Source: UBA7672 sp044224605 (GTDB lineage Bacteria; Pseudomonadota; Alphaproteobacteria; Caulobacterales; Hyphomonadaceae). From it: DNA of 64,000 bases. The stretch is taken from assembly GCA_044224605.1 (NCBI GenBank), contig JBGAKC010000002.1:103727-167726 (forward strand), written 5' to 3'. Made by a program: the position numbers and the translations under genes. Each line of letters begins with the position of its first letter. The first letter of the stretch is position 1. The notes beneath the pieces are model-generated. The model was not told the origin of the DNA. It saw only the letters and a list, made by a program, of their open reading frames with translations, and ran no database searches. This document shows positions 1-7,496 of this stretch, one piece after another.

Positions 1-2
1 CC

Positions 3-614
3 TTCACCAGCCACGGCCATGACGGCTTGCTCAGCGACGAGGGCTATGTCCTCAACGATGAGACCGTATCTGTCCTCACCGAACAGGCGCTCGTCCAGGC
101 CCGCGCCGGCGCCGACATCGTCGCCCCGTCCGACATGATGGATGGTCGCATCGGCGCCATCCGCGCTCTGCTCGACGAGGAAGGGCATGAGCACGTCATG
201 ATCCTCTCCTACGCCGCCAAGTACGCCTCAGCCTTCTACGGCCCCTACCGCGACGCCGTCGGCACCGCTTCCGTCCTAAAGGGCGACAAGAAGACCTACC
301 AGATGGATTTCGGGAACGCCGAGGAAGCTCTGCGCGAAGTCGCGATGGACATCCAGGAAGGCGCCGACATGGTGATGGTGAAGCCCGGCCTTCCCTATCT
401 CGACATCGTCCAGCGCGTGTCGTCCGAATTCGGCGTCCCCACCCTCGTCTTCCAGATCTCCGGCGAGTACGCGCAGATCAAGGCCGCTGCGGCCCAAGGC
501 TGGCTCGACGAGGACAAGGCCATCGTCGAAACGCTCAGCGCCTTCAAGCGCGCCGGCGCCTCGGGCATCATCACCTACTTCGCCGAGCGCGCCGCCCAGC
601 TTCTGGGAAAATGA
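3..614 (+). CDS. hemB: Delta-aminolevulinic acid dehydratase (porphobilinogen synthase), 3' part
   Basis: The C-terminal 203 residues of HemB; the start lies before the window. The enzyme condenses two 5-aminolevulinate molecules to porphobilinogen, the second common step of tetrapyrrole synthesis, in the cytoplasm. The translation opens with the HGHDGLL-type segment and keeps both Schiff-base lysine contexts: ILSYAAKYASAFYGPYRDA and MVMVKPGLPYLDI. The SGEYAQIKAA and GIITYFAERAA blocks near the end are also typical of the family. The gene is followed after one base by an opposing small gene. Identity is certain; only the missing 5' part limits the entry. Confidence 0.97.
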   Translation, partial: FTSHGHDGLLSDEGYVLNDETVSVLTEQALVQARAGADIVAPSDMMDGRIGAIRALLDEEGHEHVMILSYAAKYASAFYGPYRDAVGTASVLKGDKKTYQMDFGNAEEALREVAMDIQEGADMVMVKPGLPYLDIVQRVSSEFGVPTLVFQISGEYAQIKAAAAQGWLDEDKAIVETLSAFKRAGASGIITYFAERAAQLLGK

Positions 615-615
615 G

Positions 616-849
616 CTAGTTCAGCGTCGTATCGGCCATGTGGCCGTAGCTGATGTCGCTGCGCAGCCGCATGTGCCGCTGGTGCAGCTTCCACATCAGC
701 CCCTCCAGCACGGCCATCCGGTTCTCGGCCAGCCGCGCATTCGCGCTTTCCTCTTCGTGGCGCAACATGACGTCGAGCAATCGCCCGACTTGCTCGGCAA
801 GAATGCCGACCTGCTCCCGCACCTGCACGAGTTCTTCTTCGCAGCTCAC
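616..849 (-). CDS. Small coiled-coil protein of unknown function (77 aa)
   Basis: I chose the GTG start at 849 because a strong GGAGG lies seven bases before it; a longer reading to 894 lacks such a site. The 77-residue product has no signal peptide and is almost entirely helical: EEELVQVREQVGILAEQVGRL and the following stretch form heptads with leucine, valine and isoleucine at a/d positions, so a short coiled coil is likely. It converges on hemB with one base between stop codons. I do not recognise the family. Codon use matches the neighbours, with high GC in third positions, which supports a real gene. Confidence 0.6.
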   Translation of the reverse strand: MSCEEELVQVREQVGILAEQVGRLLDVMLRHEEESANARLAENRMAVLEGLMWKLHQRHMRLRSDISYGHMADTTLN

Positions 850-969
850 TGGCTCGCCTCCAAAAAGGCGTCCCCGGGCAATTGCCCGGAGCACATACGC
901 GCCGACCCAGCGAAGGTTTCACTCTGATCCTGTTCGCACTGCAATTCAAACCGAGGGCGGAACGTCAGG

Positions 970-1374
970 CTACTTTTTTGTCCGGTTGAGCACCGCCTCG
1001 CGGATCGCCCGTGCAACGAAATATGACGCCACGATCCCCACTGCATCCGCCAGGAAGTCCACGACCGACCCGGACCGCGTCGGAATCCACTTCCACTGCA
1101 CCACCTCGATCCCTATCCCGAGGAAGGCCACGTGCCCGATCCAGAACCACATATACCGCCTCGGCAGCACCAGCACGCCCGGCCCCGTCAGCACCGCAAA
1201 GCAAGTCGCGTGAAACACCTTGTCCTGGTAGGGGAACAGCGGCGGCGGCCCAATCCCCGGCGCCGTCAGCACATAGGCCGCATAAGCCATCGCCCCGCCC
1301 GAACACAGCGCGATGACCAGCTGCGCCAGCAGCTCCGGCCGCGTCACACCTCCCTCGTCCCGATCACCCGCCAT
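970..1374 (-). CDS. VanZ-like family membrane protein
   Basis: 134-residue integral membrane protein with about four hydrophobic helices. Helix 1 is near residues 15-35. A DKVFHATCFAVL segment follows; this D-K-x-x-H motif at the start of helix 2 is the VanZ-like hallmark. The GIGIEVVQ block and the final SVVDFLADAVGI helix also fit the family, where E/Q and D-x-x-x-N/D residues sit in the membrane. The biochemical role of VanZ-like proteins is mostly unknown; the founding member contributes to low-level teicoplanin resistance. The ATG at 1374 was chosen because GGAGG lies six bases upstream. It diverges from the GNAT gene, with a structured inverted repeat between them. Confidence 0.8.
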   Translation of the reverse strand: MAGDRDEGGVTRPELLAQLVIALCSGGAMAYAAYVLTAPGIGPPPLFPYQDKVFHATCFAVLTGPGVLVLPRRYMWFWIGHVAFLGIGIEVVQWKWIPTRSGSVVDFLADAVGIVASYFVARAIREAVLNRTKK

Positions 1375-1400
1375 CCCAGACCTCCAACGATGCACAGGCG

Positions 1401-1457
1401 AATCGGCAGACGCGTCGCCGCACTGTCGACACTGTCTATCGACAGACTCAGCCGATT
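1401..1457. repeat. Nested inverted repeat between vanZ-like and GNAT genes
   Basis: Outer arms AATCGGC (1401-1407) and GCCGATT (1451-1457) are exact reverse complements. Inside them lies a second exact pair, CTGTCGA (1423-1429) and TCGACAG (1439-1445). The element sits in a 211-bp divergent intergenic region, so it may be an operator pair or a structured leader of either gene. No run of T follows, so it is not a good intrinsic terminator. Confidence 0.5.
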
Positions 1458-1585
1458 GGTATTAATCCCGCCTCTTCGCGGAAGCGCTGTGGGGGCGTCG
1501 AGACCGCGAAGACCGATAGGCATCCTCCCGTGCGCCGCGCCACAGACCGCATAGCCAGCCGCCTTCCGGAGCGCCTGCTCCAGTC

Positions 1586-2074
1586 ATGAGCGCCCTCCCC
1601 GCGCCCCGTTCAGGCACTGACCGTGTCGCCATCCGCGCCGCCACGCCCGCCGATGCGCCGGCCCTCGAAGCCATCGAAACCGCCTCCTTCACGTACGATC
1701 GCATGTCCGCCCGCTCGCTCGGCCGTCACCTGCGGTCGGGCCGCGCCGACATCTTCACCGCCACCCTCGGCCGCGAGATCGTAGGCTACTGTCTCTTATT
1801 CTACCGCGCCGGCACCACGCTCGCCCGCCTCTATTCCATCGCCACCGCCCCCGCCGCCCGCGGCAAGGGCGCCGGCCGCCGCCTCATGGAAACCTGCGAG
1901 CGCGCCGCCCGCAAACGCGGCTGCGACCGCCTCCGCCTCGAAGTCCGCGAGAAGAACGCCCCCGCCATCGCCCTCTACGAACAGCTCGGCTACCGCCGCA
2001 TCGGCCGTCATGAAAACTACTATCAGGACGGCGCGCCCGCGCTTCGGTTTGAAAAGAAACTGGTCTCCCCGTGA
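1586..2074 (+). CDS. RimI-like GNAT N-acetyltransferase
   Basis: 162-residue single-domain GNAT enzyme that would transfer acetyl from acetyl-CoA to an amine. The acetyl-CoA loop is visible as APAARGKGAGRRLM near residue 90 (R/Q-x-x-G-x-G/A). ENAPAIALYEQLGY gives the C-terminal strand and helix, and the NYYQDG ending resembles RimI, which acetylates the N-terminus of ribosomal protein S18. Its stop overlaps the start of the next gene by four bases (GTGA), so the two are translationally coupled. In other proteobacteria a GNAT domain is a frequent partner of this type of ATP-grasp protein, so the substrate may be the ATP-grasp product rather than S18. Confidence 0.85.
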   Translation: MSALPAPRSGTDRVAIRAATPADAPALEAIETASFTYDRMSARSLGRHLRSGRADIFTATLGREIVGYCLLFYRAGTTLARLYSIATAPAARGKGAGRRLMETCERAARKRGCDRLRLEVREKNAPAIALYEQLGYRRIGRHENYYQDGAPALRFEKKLVSP

Positions 2075-3540
2075 ACAATGACTGGATCCTGATCGCCGAC
2101 GACCTGCGGGACCTCGCCGCCCTGGGCGCCCCGTTCCGCATGATGACCACGCGTGACTACGTGCTCCAGCCGAAGCTGCTCTCCGGCGCGCGCCCCAAGA
2201 TCATCAACCTCGCCCGCAGCTACAATTACCAGACCGACGGCTACTATGCCTCGCTCCTCGGCGAAGCCCGCGGCCATCGCGTTGTCCCCACCGTCGAGAC
2301 CATGCTCGACCTCTACGACCGCGACATGCACGAGGACGCGATCTCCGTCCTCGAGGAACTGCTCAACAAGGACCTCGACAAGTTCCCCGGGAACGGCCCC
2401 GTTCCCGAACGCCTTATCGTCTGCTTCGGCGAGGTGAAGGACGAGCGCTTCCGCAAGTTCGCCCGCCAGATCTTCGACTGGTATCGCGCGCCCGTCCTCA
2501 TCGTCACCACCAGCGAGAACGGCCAGCCGGGCCACTACAAGGTCAAGCGCATCAAGCTTTCTCCATTCACCCGTTTGGAAGACGAGGAGATGGAATTCTT
2601 CGTCGAAAGTCTCACCACCTATACCGGCCGTGTCTGGAAGAACCCCAAGGCTCGCACGATCGCCAAATGGTCGATCGCTGTCCTGCATGATCCCAACGAA
2701 GCGCTAGCCCCCTCCAACATCGAAAGCCTGAAATACTGGGCGCGCCTCGCCGAGAAGGACGGCGTCGAGATCGAGCCGATCACGAAGAAGGACTTCAACC
2801 GCCTCGCCGAATTCGACGCGCTGATGATCCGCGAGACCACCTCGATCACCAACCACACCTACCGCTTCGCCAAGCGCGCCGTGGCCGAGGGCATGCCCGT
2901 CATCGACGACCCCATCTCGATGATGCGCTGCACGAACAAGATCTATCTGTGGGAGCGCCTGCTCGGCGCCGGCCTGCCCGCCCCGGAAACCATCGTCATC
3001 CAGGACAAGACCGATCTCGAGGAAGTCGCCGACCTGCTGAAATTCCCCGTCGTCCTTAAAATCCCCGACGGGTCCTTCTCGCGCGGCGTCAAGAAGGCCA
3101 ACGACATGGACGAGCTCAAGTCCATCGTCGCCACGCTGCTGGAAGAGTCGGACCTCTGCATCGCCCAGAAATTCGTGCCCACCGAATTCGACTGGCGCAT
3201 CGGGGTGCTCGACAGGCGCCCGCTCTTCGTCTGCCAGTACAAGATGGCCCGCGGCCACTGGCAGATCATGAATCACAAACCTGACGGCCGCGCGATCGAG
3301 GGCGGCCACAAGACGATCGCCATCGCCGAAGCCCCGCAGGACGTCGTCGACATCGGTGTCCGCGCCGCCAACCTCATCGGCGACGGCTTCTACGGCGTCG
3401 ACATCAAGACCGGCCCCAACGGCCCCATCGTCATCGAGATCAATGACAACCCCAATCTCGAACACGGCATCGAAGACGAAGCCGACAAGCAGGCCTGGAA
3501 CCACCTGACGGAGTGGTTCGTGAAACGGCTATCCAAATAG
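2071..3540 (+). CDS. RimK-family ATP-grasp ligase with N-terminal RLAN domain
   Basis: 489-residue cytoplasmic protein. The N-terminal ~150 residues match the RLAN domain (RimK-like ATP-grasp N-terminal): IINLARSYNYQTDGYYASLLGEARGHRVVPT is its typical core. The C-terminal ~210 residues form a RimK-type ATP-grasp fold, with CTNKIYLWERLLGAGLPAPET leading into the nucleotide site, KIPDGSFSRGVKK as the ATP loop, and the Mg-binding ending VIEINDNPNLEHGIED. ATP-grasp ligases of this branch join an amino acid or similar nucleophile to a carboxylate through an acyl phosphate. The actual substrate of RLAN proteins is not known to me. It starts with GTG inside the stop of the GNAT gene. Confidence 0.88.
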   Translation: MNNDWILIADDLRDLAALGAPFRMMTTRDYVLQPKLLSGARPKIINLARSYNYQTDGYYASLLGEARGHRVVPTVETMLDLYDRDMHEDAISVLEELLNKDLDKFPGNGPVPERLIVCFGEVKDERFRKFARQIFDWYRAPVLIVTTSENGQPGHYKVKRIKLSPFTRLEDEEMEFFVESLTTYTGRVWKNPKARTIAKWSIAVLHDPNEALAPSNIESLKYWARLAEKDGVEIEPITKKDFNRLAEFDALMIRETTSITNHTYRFAKRAVAEGMPVIDDPISMMRCTNKIYLWERLLGAGLPAPETIVIQDKTDLEEVADLLKFPVVLKIPDGSFSRGVKKANDMDELKSIVATLLEESDLCIAQKFVPTEFDWRIGVLDRRPLFVCQYKMARGHWQIMNHKPDGRAIEGGHKTIAIAEAPQDVVDIGVRAANLIGDGFYGVDIKTGPNGPIVIEINDNPNLEHGIEDEADKQAWNHLTEWFVKRLSK

Positions 3541-3542
3541 CC

Positions 3543-4457
3543 TTAGCTGGCCTCGGCCCAGGCCGCCCGAATCGCGCCGCCCAGCCGGGCCTTGTCCGGA
3601 TACTGCGGCGACATCTCGTTGGTCACCGTCTCGGTCACCTGCTCGATCGTCTGGCCTGCGCCCTTCAGCGCCATCACCCGGTTGCGCACCTGCATCAGGT
3701 AGATGCGATACCCCGCGATGATCCCCGCATCGCCTCGCGGCCCATGGCTCGGCACCACATGCGCGGGCTTCATCGCATCGAGCTGGTCAAGCGTCGCCAG
3801 CCAGTGCGAGATCCGCGCATCCGGCGACATGACCGACGGCTGCGGCCGCATCGCGAGATCGCCGGAGAACAGCACGCCCTCCACGAACACCACCGTGTCG
3901 CCGAGCGTATGGTTCAGCCCCATCGCCGTGATCTTCGCCGTCACGCCGCCAAGATCGAGCGTGTAGTCCTTCTCGAACTCGATATCCGCCTTGCGGTAAG
4001 TCGCGCCCTCAAGCAGTTGCTTGTTCAGCTCCGACCGCGCCGCGAACATCTCCGCCAGCCGCATGCCGGAGGCAGCGATATCCGCCTCCTGATCCTTCGA
4101 CCGGATCATCTTCGCGTCCTTCGGAAACGCATGCGCGCCAAGGTCATGCTCGGGATGCACATGCGTCGTCACGATGTAGATCGGCTTGCCCTTCCCGACC
4201 TTCGCGACTTCCTTCAGTACGATCTCCGCATTGCGCGCGCCCATGCCGGTATCGACTACCAGCACTGCCTTCGACCCGACGATGATGCCCACATTCGGAA
4301 CCAGCGGCGCAGACCCATCCGGTATCGCCCACACATGCTGCGTCAGCTTCTCGGTCACTCCCTCGCGCACAAGGGCCGGCTGAGGGGCGCTCGCCTGCTG
4401 CGCAACGACAGGCGCAGCTGCAACCGCAGCCAGAATCGCCAGAGCCACAACCCGCAT
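3543..4457 (-). CDS. Secreted MBL-fold metallo-hydrolase
   Basis: 304 residues, starting at ATG 4457 preceded by GGGAGAG. A signal peptide is clear (RVVALAILAAVAAAPVVAQQ), so the enzyme acts in the periplasm. The metallo-beta-lactamase fold is shown by IIVGSKAVLVVDTG near residue 70, the zinc motif TTHVHPEHDLGAHAF near 125, GLNHTLGDTVVFVEGVLFSGDL, and VPSHG late in the chain. The usual HxHxDH is here HxHxEH, with Glu for the Asp that normally binds the second zinc. The substrate cannot be read from the sequence; it need not be a beta-lactam. It converges on the ATP-grasp gene with two bases between stops. Confidence 0.87.
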   Translation of the reverse strand: MRVVALAILAAVAAAPVVAQQASAPQPALVREGVTEKLTQHVWAIPDGSAPLVPNVGIIVGSKAVLVVDTGMGARNAEIVLKEVAKVGKGKPIYIVTTHVHPEHDLGAHAFPKDAKMIRSKDQEADIAASGMRLAEMFAARSELNKQLLEGATYRKADIEFEKDYTLDLGGVTAKITAMGLNHTLGDTVVFVEGVLFSGDLAMRPQPSVMSPDARISHWLATLDQLDAMKPAHVVPSHGPRGDAGIIAGYRIYLMQVRNRVMALKGAGQTIEQVTETVTNEMSPQYPDKARLGGAIRAAWAEAS

Positions 4458-4596
4458 GGCCACTCTCCCGCTCAGTTTTGCCGGAGTTAACCCCATTCCC
4501 CGCCCGATGGCGAGTTCCGCTTCAGTGAACATGCAGGCGCGCCCGCTTTCACGAGCGCGCCCTCTGGCAAGGCAGCTGTCCGGAAAGAGTGTCGGC

Positions 4597-7071
4597 TCAG
4601 CGCGTGGAGAGTGTCAGGTTTTCCACGGACTCGGGGTCATACGCCTTGCCATTTCTGTAGATCTCGACGTGCACGTGCGCTCCGGTTGACCTGCCGGTGT
4701 TTCCGACCGTGCCGATCGTTCCGCCCGCTTTCACGGTTGTACCGACGGCCACGCTGATGTCATTGAGGTGTGCAAACTTCATCGTGACGCCATCGCCGAG
4801 GTCGAGTTCTACAACCCGGCCGTTCGGCCCCTTCTCGCCCGCGAACGTCACCGTTCCCGCCGCCGGAGCGTGAACCGCAAGACCTGCCGAGCCCTTCACG
4901 TCGACGCCGACATGAAACGCCTGCTGCCCGTTGAACGGATCGGTGATGTATCCGAACTGCGAAGAGATCTCCGCCGGCTGGCCCAGGACCGGGCTGGTCT
5001 CGCCCGACAGCCTGAAGTCCGCCTTGCCTAGCTTCTCGCCCTGTTTGACCTTCAGCGGCTCATTGAGCGACTTCGCCTTCCCGCACTTCACGCCATTGGC
5101 GACAACCTCGACCGGCGCCACGCCGACAAAGTCGCCCTTGGCGATCTGCTGGCCCGTCACCACGTTGGCCGACGTTACGGTTTCGTAGATGGCGAGGCAC
5201 ACCGTGTCGCCGGGCTTGATCGGCTTGTTCGATTTTTCCTGCAGCTTCACAATTGTCGCGCCAGCGACACCCGGCTCAACCGTGATCACCTGCGCTCCGA
5301 AAGGCGCCAGAATCTTCGTCTTCTGCAGCTGCCCCTCAGGCGCCGGCGTCTTGGGTGTCACCGGTGTTTTCGGCGTGACGGGAGTCGGCGGCGTCGGGGG
5401 AACTGCAAGCGGCGCAGGCGGTGTCTGATCCCATCCGTTCAGCGGCTTCAGTGGCGCCGGCGGAACCGGCACAGCCATCGGCGCCGGCTTCGGCGCAGCC
5501 AGCGGCGCCACCGGAGCGAGCGGCGCCGGAGCAGCGAGAGGCGAAGGTGGGCTCGGTGGCGCGACTGGAGCGACCGGCGCTACAGCTTCCACTGGTGCAA
5601 CTGGCGCAGGCGGAGCCGGCGGCGCATAGAACACCGGCTTGCCGTTAGCGTCGAACTCGTCAGAGCAATGCACGGTGAAGCTCAGGCTGCCGCCATTGCC
5701 GCGCTTGCCGATCGGCGCGCCGCGCACAACCGTCTGGTCCTTCGCGACGCTGAGGCCGCCCAGCCCATCCAGTTCGGCGACACAGCCATTGCCGTCGCTG
5801 TTGCGACCCGTGCCTTCGAGCGAAACGCTGAAGCCCTGGGCGATGCTGCCGCTCGTCGACGTTACCTTCGCGGAAAAAGAAGCCCGCACCAGACCATCCG
5901 GCGAGACATAGACCTGCTGCCCGGCGACCGGCGGTTGGGGCGCCTCAGGAATCTGCGGAGCCTCCGGCGCTTCCAGAGCTTCCGGCGCAGGAGGCGCGGG
6001 CGGAGCCGGCACAGCGGGAGGCGGGGGCGGAGCGGGCGTCGCCAGCATCACCTGCGCCACCGCAATCGGTGCGCCGACAAGACCCAGCGCACACGCAGCA
6101 ATCACCGCGGAGCGCGCCGGCTTGCGCTTGGCGAGCGCCAGCGTCCGCGTCACACGCAACACAAGGCTGCGCCCGTCAGCCAGCGACATCGAAGCCGCCG
6201 GCAGTGCATGCGAGAGACCCGCCGAGAACCCGGCCACGTCGCGCAGCGTCCGTGCATAGGCGTGCCGCGCCGAAGACAGCTCGACCACGCCCTCGTCGCA
6301 CGCCAGCTCGCGCGCCACATCCAGCTCGCGGCGGACCAGCCAGGCGAACGGGTTGAACCAGAAGATGTCCGCCGTGATGCGCTCCAGCGGCCTGCGCCAG
6401 CCATCGCCACGCGCGATGTGCAGCGTCTCATGGCCCACCACCAGGTCTAGCGCTTCAGCGCTGAGCTGATCCTCGATCCCCTCCGGCAGGTAGATCACCG
6501 GACGGAAAACACCGCAGGAGAAAGGCGACATCGAAGCTTCCACGATCCGCAGGCGCGGCGTCCGGCGCAGGCCCAGCCGCTGCGACCAGCCAGCCAGCGC
6601 CATCGTGGCAGGCCCCGGTTCTGCCGCCCGCGAATTGTTGACGATGCCCAGGAGCGACCGGAAAGCCAGCTGCGCCGCCACCCAGCGAATGACCCAGCCG
6701 ATGATCAGCGCAACCACGGCCAGCTCGGCCCAGTGCAACGCGCCCAGCCACGCAAGAATGCCGCCGCCATTTTCCACAATCGTTGCTTCGACAGTCGCCG
6801 GCTCAACCGCCACAACCGCCGAAACCAGCTCCGCCGTCGGCTGTTCGATTCCGTGCGTTGCCGAAATCTCAGCCGGCGCCAGCCCCAGCCCCAGCGCCGA
6901 AACGACCGGCGCGGCAATCCACGGCGCCAGCAGCAGCATCGTCACTCCGCGCCAGATCCACTGCCGCGTCCGCCCGGAAACGTTGCTGTTCCGCTGCAGT
7001 ACCAGCCCGGCCACGCACAACACCGCGCCCCACGCGATCGAGGAGACGGCAAGCATCATCAGCGTGTTCAT
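4597..7071 (-). CDS. M56/M23 fusion: BlaR1-like membrane peptidase with C-terminal LytM peptidase
   Basis: 824 residues. The N-terminal half is an M56 (BlaR1/MecR1) metallopeptidase: hydrophobic helices near 5-25, 40-62 and 110-135, zinc motif HETLH at 214-218, and a further acidic ligand in RELACDEG near 255. A helix near 325-345 is followed by a long Pro/Ala-rich periplasmic region (about 345-600). The last ~110 residues are an M23 (LytM) domain with H720-x3-D724, FAHL near 768 and the H799-x-H801 pair complete, so endopeptidase activity on peptidoglycan is plausible. In BlaR1 systems the M56 domain cleaves the repressor. The start overlaps the stop of the BlaI gene (ATGA), so the pair is one operon. 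Confidence 0.9.
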   Translation of the reverse strand: MNTLMMLAVSSIAWGAVLCVAGLVLQRNSNVSGRTRQWIWRGVTMLLLAPWIAAPVVSALGLGLAPAEISATHGIEQPTAELVSAVVAVEPATVEATIVENGGGILAWLGALHWAELAVVALIIGWVIRWVAAQLAFRSLLGIVNNSRAAEPGPATMALAGWSQRLGLRRTPRLRIVEASMSPFSCGVFRPVIYLPEGIEDQLSAEALDLVVGHETLHIARGDGWRRPLERITADIFWFNPFAWLVRRELDVARELACDEGVVELSSARHAYARTLRDVAGFSAGLSHALPAASMSLADGRSLVLRVTRTLALAKRKPARSAVIAACALGLVGAPIAVAQVMLATPAPPPPPAVPAPPAPPAPEALEAPEAPQIPEAPQPPVAGQQVYVSPDGLVRASFSAKVTSTSGSIAQGFSVSLEGTGRNSDGNGCVAELDGLGGLSVAKDQTVVRGAPIGKRGNGGSLSFTVHCSDEFDANGKPVFYAPPAPPAPVAPVEAVAPVAPVAPPSPPSPLAAPAPLAPVAPLAAPKPAPMAVPVPPAPLKPLNGWDQTPPAPLAVPPTPPTPVTPKTPVTPKTPAPEGQLQKTKILAPFGAQVITVEPGVAGATIVKLQEKSNKPIKPGDTVCLAIYETVTSANVVTGQQIAKGDFVGVAPVEVVANGVKCGKAKSLNEPLKVKQGEKLGKADFRLSGETSPVLGQPAEISSQFGYITDPFNGQQAFHVGVDVKGSAGLAVHAPAAGTVTFAGEKGPNGRVVELDLGDGVTMKFAHLNDISVAVGTTVKAGGTIGTVGNTGRSTGAHVHVEIYRNGKAYDPESVENLTLSTR

Positions 7072-7451
7072 TGTCCATCCTCCGCATCGTCATCGGCGTT
7101 CAGGATTGCATCGAGCTCGGCGAGCTCTTTCTTGGTGAGGTGCGGGCTGTCCGCGAACATCGAGGCCGGCAGCGCGCCCTTAATGTCGAACACCTGCCGC
7201 GTCAGCTCCCGCGCCATCGCGCCGAGCACCTGCACACGGCTCAGCGCCGGCGCATAGACCGCCACGCCATGCACCTCGGACCGCTTGAGCAGCCCTTTCT
7301 CCTCCATGCGCGTGACGACGGTGCGCGTGGTGGAATAGCTCCACCCCGTCTCATCGCTTAACCCATCGTGGATTTCCCGCGCGCTCTTCCGTCCATCGGG
7401 CCAGAGCTGTTTCAGGACCGACAGTTCGGTCTTGTTGGCCGTTGCTGACAT
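7068..7451 (-). CDS. BlaI/MecI/CopY-family transcriptional repressor
   Basis: 127-residue winged-helix repressor. SVLKQLWPDGRKSAREIHDGL is the family's helix-turn-helix start, and STTRTVVTRMEEKGLL is the recognition helix and wing. The C-terminal ~50 residues form the dimerisation part, which in BlaI/MecI holds the site cut by the partner peptidase. It lies directly upstream of, and overlaps, the M56/M23 gene. The start at 7451 is preceded by GAGGA. A palindrome matching the family's TACA-TGTA operator lies 28-43 bases upstream, so autoregulation is expected. The inducing signal is probably cell-wall related, judging from the M23 domain of the partner. Confidence 0.92.
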   Translation of the reverse strand: MSATANKTELSVLKQLWPDGRKSAREIHDGLSDETGWSYSTTRTVVTRMEEKGLLKRSEVHGVAVYAPALSRVQVLGAMARELTRQVFDIKGALPASMFADSPHLTKKELAELDAILNADDDAEDGQ

Positions 7452-7478
7452 TGCATTCCTCGTATCGGAATCGACACT

Positions 7479-7494
7479 CGCTACATTTGTAGCG
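7479..7494. promoter_or_regulatory. Probable BlaI-family operator
   Basis: A perfect palindrome CGCTACA-TT-TGTAGCG (7-bp arms, 2-bp centre) contains the TACA/TGTA core bound by BlaI/MecI/CopY repressors. It lies just upstream of the BlaI-like gene and two bases after the stop of the preceding gene. A third half-site, GCTACG, follows at 7500-7505, and flanking GACAC/GTGTC arms (7473-7477, 7507-7511) extend the symmetry. The promoter must therefore overlap the 3' end of the upstream gene. Confidence 0.75.
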
Positions 7495-7496
7495 TA

